Positions 61,062-64,000 of a DNA stretch of 64,000 nucleotides are shown piece after piece (the stretch's first letter is position 1; each line of letters opens with the position of its first letter). This DNA comes from Crotophaga sulcirostris (taxonomy: Eukaryota; Chordata; Aves; Cuculiformes; Crotophagidae). The notes beneath the pieces were generated by a model. The model ran no database searches. It had not been told where the DNA came from and saw nothing but the letters and a program-made list of their open reading frames with translations. Both the position numbers and the translations under genes were made by a program. The stretch covers positions 64,657-128,656 of the forward strand of contig VYZB01000169.1 in assembly GCA_013397455.1 (NCBI GenBank), in the 5' to 3' direction.

Positions 61062-62500
61062 ACCAGAGAGCTTGATGCTTCTTGCATAGAGATGGTGAGA
61101 TTATTCAATTTAGGGCCATTTGCTATAGGATTTCAATCTCTATTAGCATTTCTTGCTATCCTCTCCAAGGCTGAAAGACAGGTCCTGTGTTTGGTCGGAT
61201 CCCTACCTTGCTCAGAGGTCGCATCCCAGCATTTCAAGGTGCCAATCCTGGGTATGACTGAGATAGATGGTGAGAGTCCAGGAAATCCCATGTTTGTCAA
61301 GATATAAGCAAATCTAAAAGTGTGGGTGAGGGGGAGCAGCAATGTGAGGCTGCAGTTTCAGCGATGCCATTGCACAGTAGAAAAGGTGCAATGCAAACCC
61401 TCCCACCTGAGCCCACCTCAAGAAAACCACATTGCCATCTCTTCTGCAAAGGTCCCATTTCAAAATCATCATGGAAATACTGAGTATTGGCCATCGCAAG
61501 GGTTGAGCCAACGTGGCTGTCTCCCCTCTCCAGGGAAGGACAGAGCATGCACTTTCCCACAACCAAAAGATGAAACCCACTTTAGGAAGATTTAGCTCAG
61601 GTCCTGTCTGAACCTGTTCAGAGGGCTAAAATGCTGCAAGCACAAAACACCCCAGCTGACCAAAAGCAGGGCAGGAAGGCCACAGGTATTTATTGGGTCG
61701 TTGCAGACCCCCACAGACCTGCCACTCGGGTGCTGTGGAGCAGCTGAAGCTGTCACAGACCCAGAACAATTATTTGAGCTCGGAGTCGGTGTCAGGCCAC
61801 GCGTGGGTCTCTTCAGCCCCGTCACCCGCCCGCTCGCCGCAGCGCATCCCTCCCCTGCGCTCCCGGAGCTGCTCTCTGCCGGGGAACGGCTGAGCTCTAG
61901 GTGTCTGCAGCTTCAGGCCACCGACTGAAGAGGAACAGGAATGCCAAATATTCCAGTTCTCTGGATACACAAGACCAAATAAGGTGCAGATGCCAAGAGA
62001 GTAAACACGAGGCTGATCTACCAAGTTTGGGCAAATGGGATTCAGAGTTCCCTAATGCTACAGATTTTGCCTGGCAGGATAAACTTCATAATTCTCTCTG
62101 TGTACACTTATTCTCGTTTAAAAAGGGAGCCTTTGTGGAGCCTCCATCCGTCTCTGTCAGCCCCACTGCTCGTGTGGGAGGATCGTGTATTTGAGAAGTT
62201 CAGCCACAAACCAAACCCGTGGTCAAAGCGTTTGGCGAGGCAGGTCAGTGACAGAACAAGAAAAACCCAGCACACCTCAAAACCATAGGGAATCACCATT
62301 GCCTGGCCTGCCAGGCTGACACCAAAGGCTGTCTCAGGGTTTGAAAAGCCGGTTATGAAGACAGATCCCTTGAAGTGGAGACATGTGTCACACCTTCTGT
62401 GGAAAAGGAATGGAATTCCCACGAATAATCTGCATTTGTCATCAACAACCAGGTGAAATAAAGCACTGAAAGTAAAGCAAACACTGTTCTACAGCAAAAA
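61062..62500. other. intergenic DNA, no gene recognised
   Basis: Non-coding sequence between the last CR1 and the putative minus-strand 3' UTR. A GC-rich patch lies at about 61,790-61,900. Nothing else is supportable. Confidence 0.5.
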
Positions 62501-62517
62501 TTGCTACATAAGTGACA

Positions 62518-62523
62518 TTTATT
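62518..62523 (-). terminator. candidate distal poly(A) signal, minus strand
   Basis: AATAAA on the minus strand, in ACATTAATAAATGTCACTTA. It lies after a U-rich stretch and is followed by 'gtagcaatttttgctg'. This is a plausible distal end of the transcript entering from the right edge. Confidence 0.4.
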
Positions 62524-63171
62524 AATGTTCCGCTATATTTACAGTTTTAACATAGTAAAACTCCAAAGTGAATTTACCACTTGGCAGAAAGCACAGAAGT
62601 GCACATTAACTCTACATTTATAACACGTCATCGTCTCTGCTAACACAAATTAGAAAAGCAAGAATTACAGGTATGTTAGGAATTCTCTCAAAAATCCCAA
62701 GCCAAAGGAAAAAAAAAAGGCCTTTGTTTTGCAAGGTTGTTTTTTTGTACAAAGTTGCAACGCAATCTTTCGTTTTCAACACTGCCAAGGTGTACCGTGA
62801 AAACCCCTATACAGTCCAAAAAGTAGGCAGTAGGAAAGCAAAGTGTGCTACAACATTGAGAATAACCGACTATTAAAAACGTAATACTTGTGCCACCTTC
62901 CCAACGCTCCTCTCCCCCGGTCACACCCCGCGCGGACCCACTCTTCCCTTCAGCCGCAGGCAGCGGTGCCAGTGGGCTTGGGCAGCACAAGGGTGGGTGA
63001 GGACAGCGATGCCATCGCTGCCGCCCTCCCTCCGGCCGTGGGACGAGGCGGGTGGGCTGGGACAGCCCGAGCCCCAACGCTCCGGGTGGCGAGGAAATAA
63101 AGCAAGCCTGTCCCCTGCCGGCCCCGGGGCCGGGCTCATGCTACCCAGTCACTACAGAAACTACAGCAGGC

Positions 63172-63177
63172 TTTATT
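63172..63177 (-). terminator. candidate proximal poly(A) signal, minus strand
   Basis: AATAAA on the minus strand, in GTGCTAATAAAGCCTGCTGT, followed by 'agtttctgtagtgactgg', a U/G-rich downstream region. It would give a 3' UTR about 650 bases shorter than the distal site. Confidence 0.4.
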
Positions 63178-64000
63178 AGCACGTCACAGACTCAACTGCA
63201 ATAGCTTTTTCAAACATTAGCCACTAATGAGTCAATGATTACAGAGTTCTGCATTAATTATTAAAATTTTACACCTAGAAACAAATAGAAAGAAATGCTT
63301 CTCTTTTTTTTTTTATTTTTTCCAACAGTACTTTTATTTATTTGTTTGTTTTAAGCAGGTGATTATTTTTGCTTCTGCTCCAGAGTCTTGATTCACTTCC
63401 TGCAGGTGTCCTGGTGCTTCTTGAGGGAGAATTTGCTAACGCAGGAAGACATTTGCCAGAAAACAGCTGTCAGAGAAGGATATTGAATATTGAGACTATA
63501 GTTAGGTTGTTATTGTGGGTAACAGAAGGATGTCGTTCACAGAGTGCACAGGATGTCTAGGGGCTTACGAAGTATCTCGGCACGCAGTGACGTGACTCTA
63601 GTTTTGTGCATATTTTGTGCTGAAGAGTTAAAATTCCTTAGGGGAAAACAGACACCGAATCAGACAACACTCTTGGAAACACTGCCATAAAACCCTGCAG
63701 GTGGGTGAAGTGACTCTGCACTACAAGAACATTTGACTGTCATATCCTACCAGGATGACGCTGAGTTTTGAATCTTTAAACCACGCGTTCCAGGCTCTCC
63801 CTCCCTGCCTGTCGCAGCCACGCCGCCCCGAGCTGTTCAAACCTGCGACCCAACAGACGCCGCCTGTCCCTGTCCTACAGCCGCGGCGCCCTGTGAGACA
63901 CTGCCACGGGTAACACCCAGCACCCGACTGGACGGCAGACACCGAGTGCTCCATTAGATTCATTTTCACCACTTACTATTTTCCGATTTGCACTAATTAT

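Larger units (their letters stand above)
62500..64000 (-). other. putative 3' UTR of a minus-strand gene, possibly NDFIP1
   Basis: Read on the minus strand, the sequence has the look of a long vertebrate 3' UTR: U-rich, lacking sustained open frames, with AATAAA at 63,172-63,177 and 62,518-62,523, each in a plausible context. In known vertebrate gene order NDFIP1 lies beyond SPRY4 and is transcribed towards it. NDFIP1 is a membrane adaptor for Nedd4-family ubiquitin ligases. No coding exon lies within the window, so the name is an inference from synteny. A GC/CpG-rich block at 62,920-63,140 separates the two signals. Confidence 0.35.

Noticed and set aside
1..64000. CRISPR arrays, bacterial operons, phage or viral genes
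   Set aside because: No regularly spaced direct repeats with unique spacers, no dense same-strand coding, and no recognisable viral protein frames. The window is ordinary vertebrate DNA.

Overview
This 64 kb window is vertebrate nuclear DNA and almost certainly avian. The gene structure is spliced, most of the sequence is non-coding, and it carries several truncated CR1-type LINE 3' ends with the typical terminal motif that resembles ATTCTATGA on one strand and TCATAGAATCA on the other. One protein-coding gene is certain: SPRY4 (Sprouty homolog 4), on the + strand. I cannot name the species.

Layout. Positions 1 to about 26,200 are upstream intergenic DNA with only CR1 fragments, microsatellites and AT-rich stretches. 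About 26,200-27,025 is a CpG-rich, G-run-rich segment that I read as the SPRY4 promoter and first exon. It contains an unusual tandemly repeated module: an NRF1-like GCGCATGCGC palindrome followed about 30 bp later by CATTCATA. The exon ends at a strong splice donor (AAA|GTAAGTA). A roughly 9.9 kb intron (27,026-36,969) follows, with a CR1 copy close to the acceptor and small CpG-dense patches at about 31.05, 34.35 and 35.27 kb. The terminal exon starts at 36,970. It holds the whole canonical 299-codon SPRY4 reading frame (37,016-37,915) and a 3' UTR of about 3.5 kb with AU-rich elements and at least two plausible polyadenylation sites (about 39.35 and 41.4 kb).

Positions 41.4 to about 62.5 kb are downstream intergenic DNA. 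They contain more CR1 fragments, a perfect 22-bp homeodomain-type palindrome at 43.3 kb, a 456-base assembly gap (54,103-54,558) bordered by a 22-bp minisatellite, and a 30-bp minisatellite at 57.66-57.95 kb. From about 62.5 kb to the right edge the minus strand looks like an mRNA 3' UTR with two AATAAA signals. From the known vertebrate gene order (NDFIP1 converging on SPRY4, FGF1 upstream) the likely owner is NDFIP1, but no coding exon is visible to prove it.

Functionally the window is the regulatory neighbourhood of a feedback inhibitor of receptor tyrosine kinase/ERK signalling. I found no prokaryotic-type system, CRISPR array, intact transposon or obvious new protein family. The most interesting signals are the duplicated promoter module, two uORFs plus an in-frame upstream AUG in exon 1, the intronic CpG patches, and the palindromic homeodomain site. 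Long open frames elsewhere are chance frames in GC-rich or period-30 DNA.
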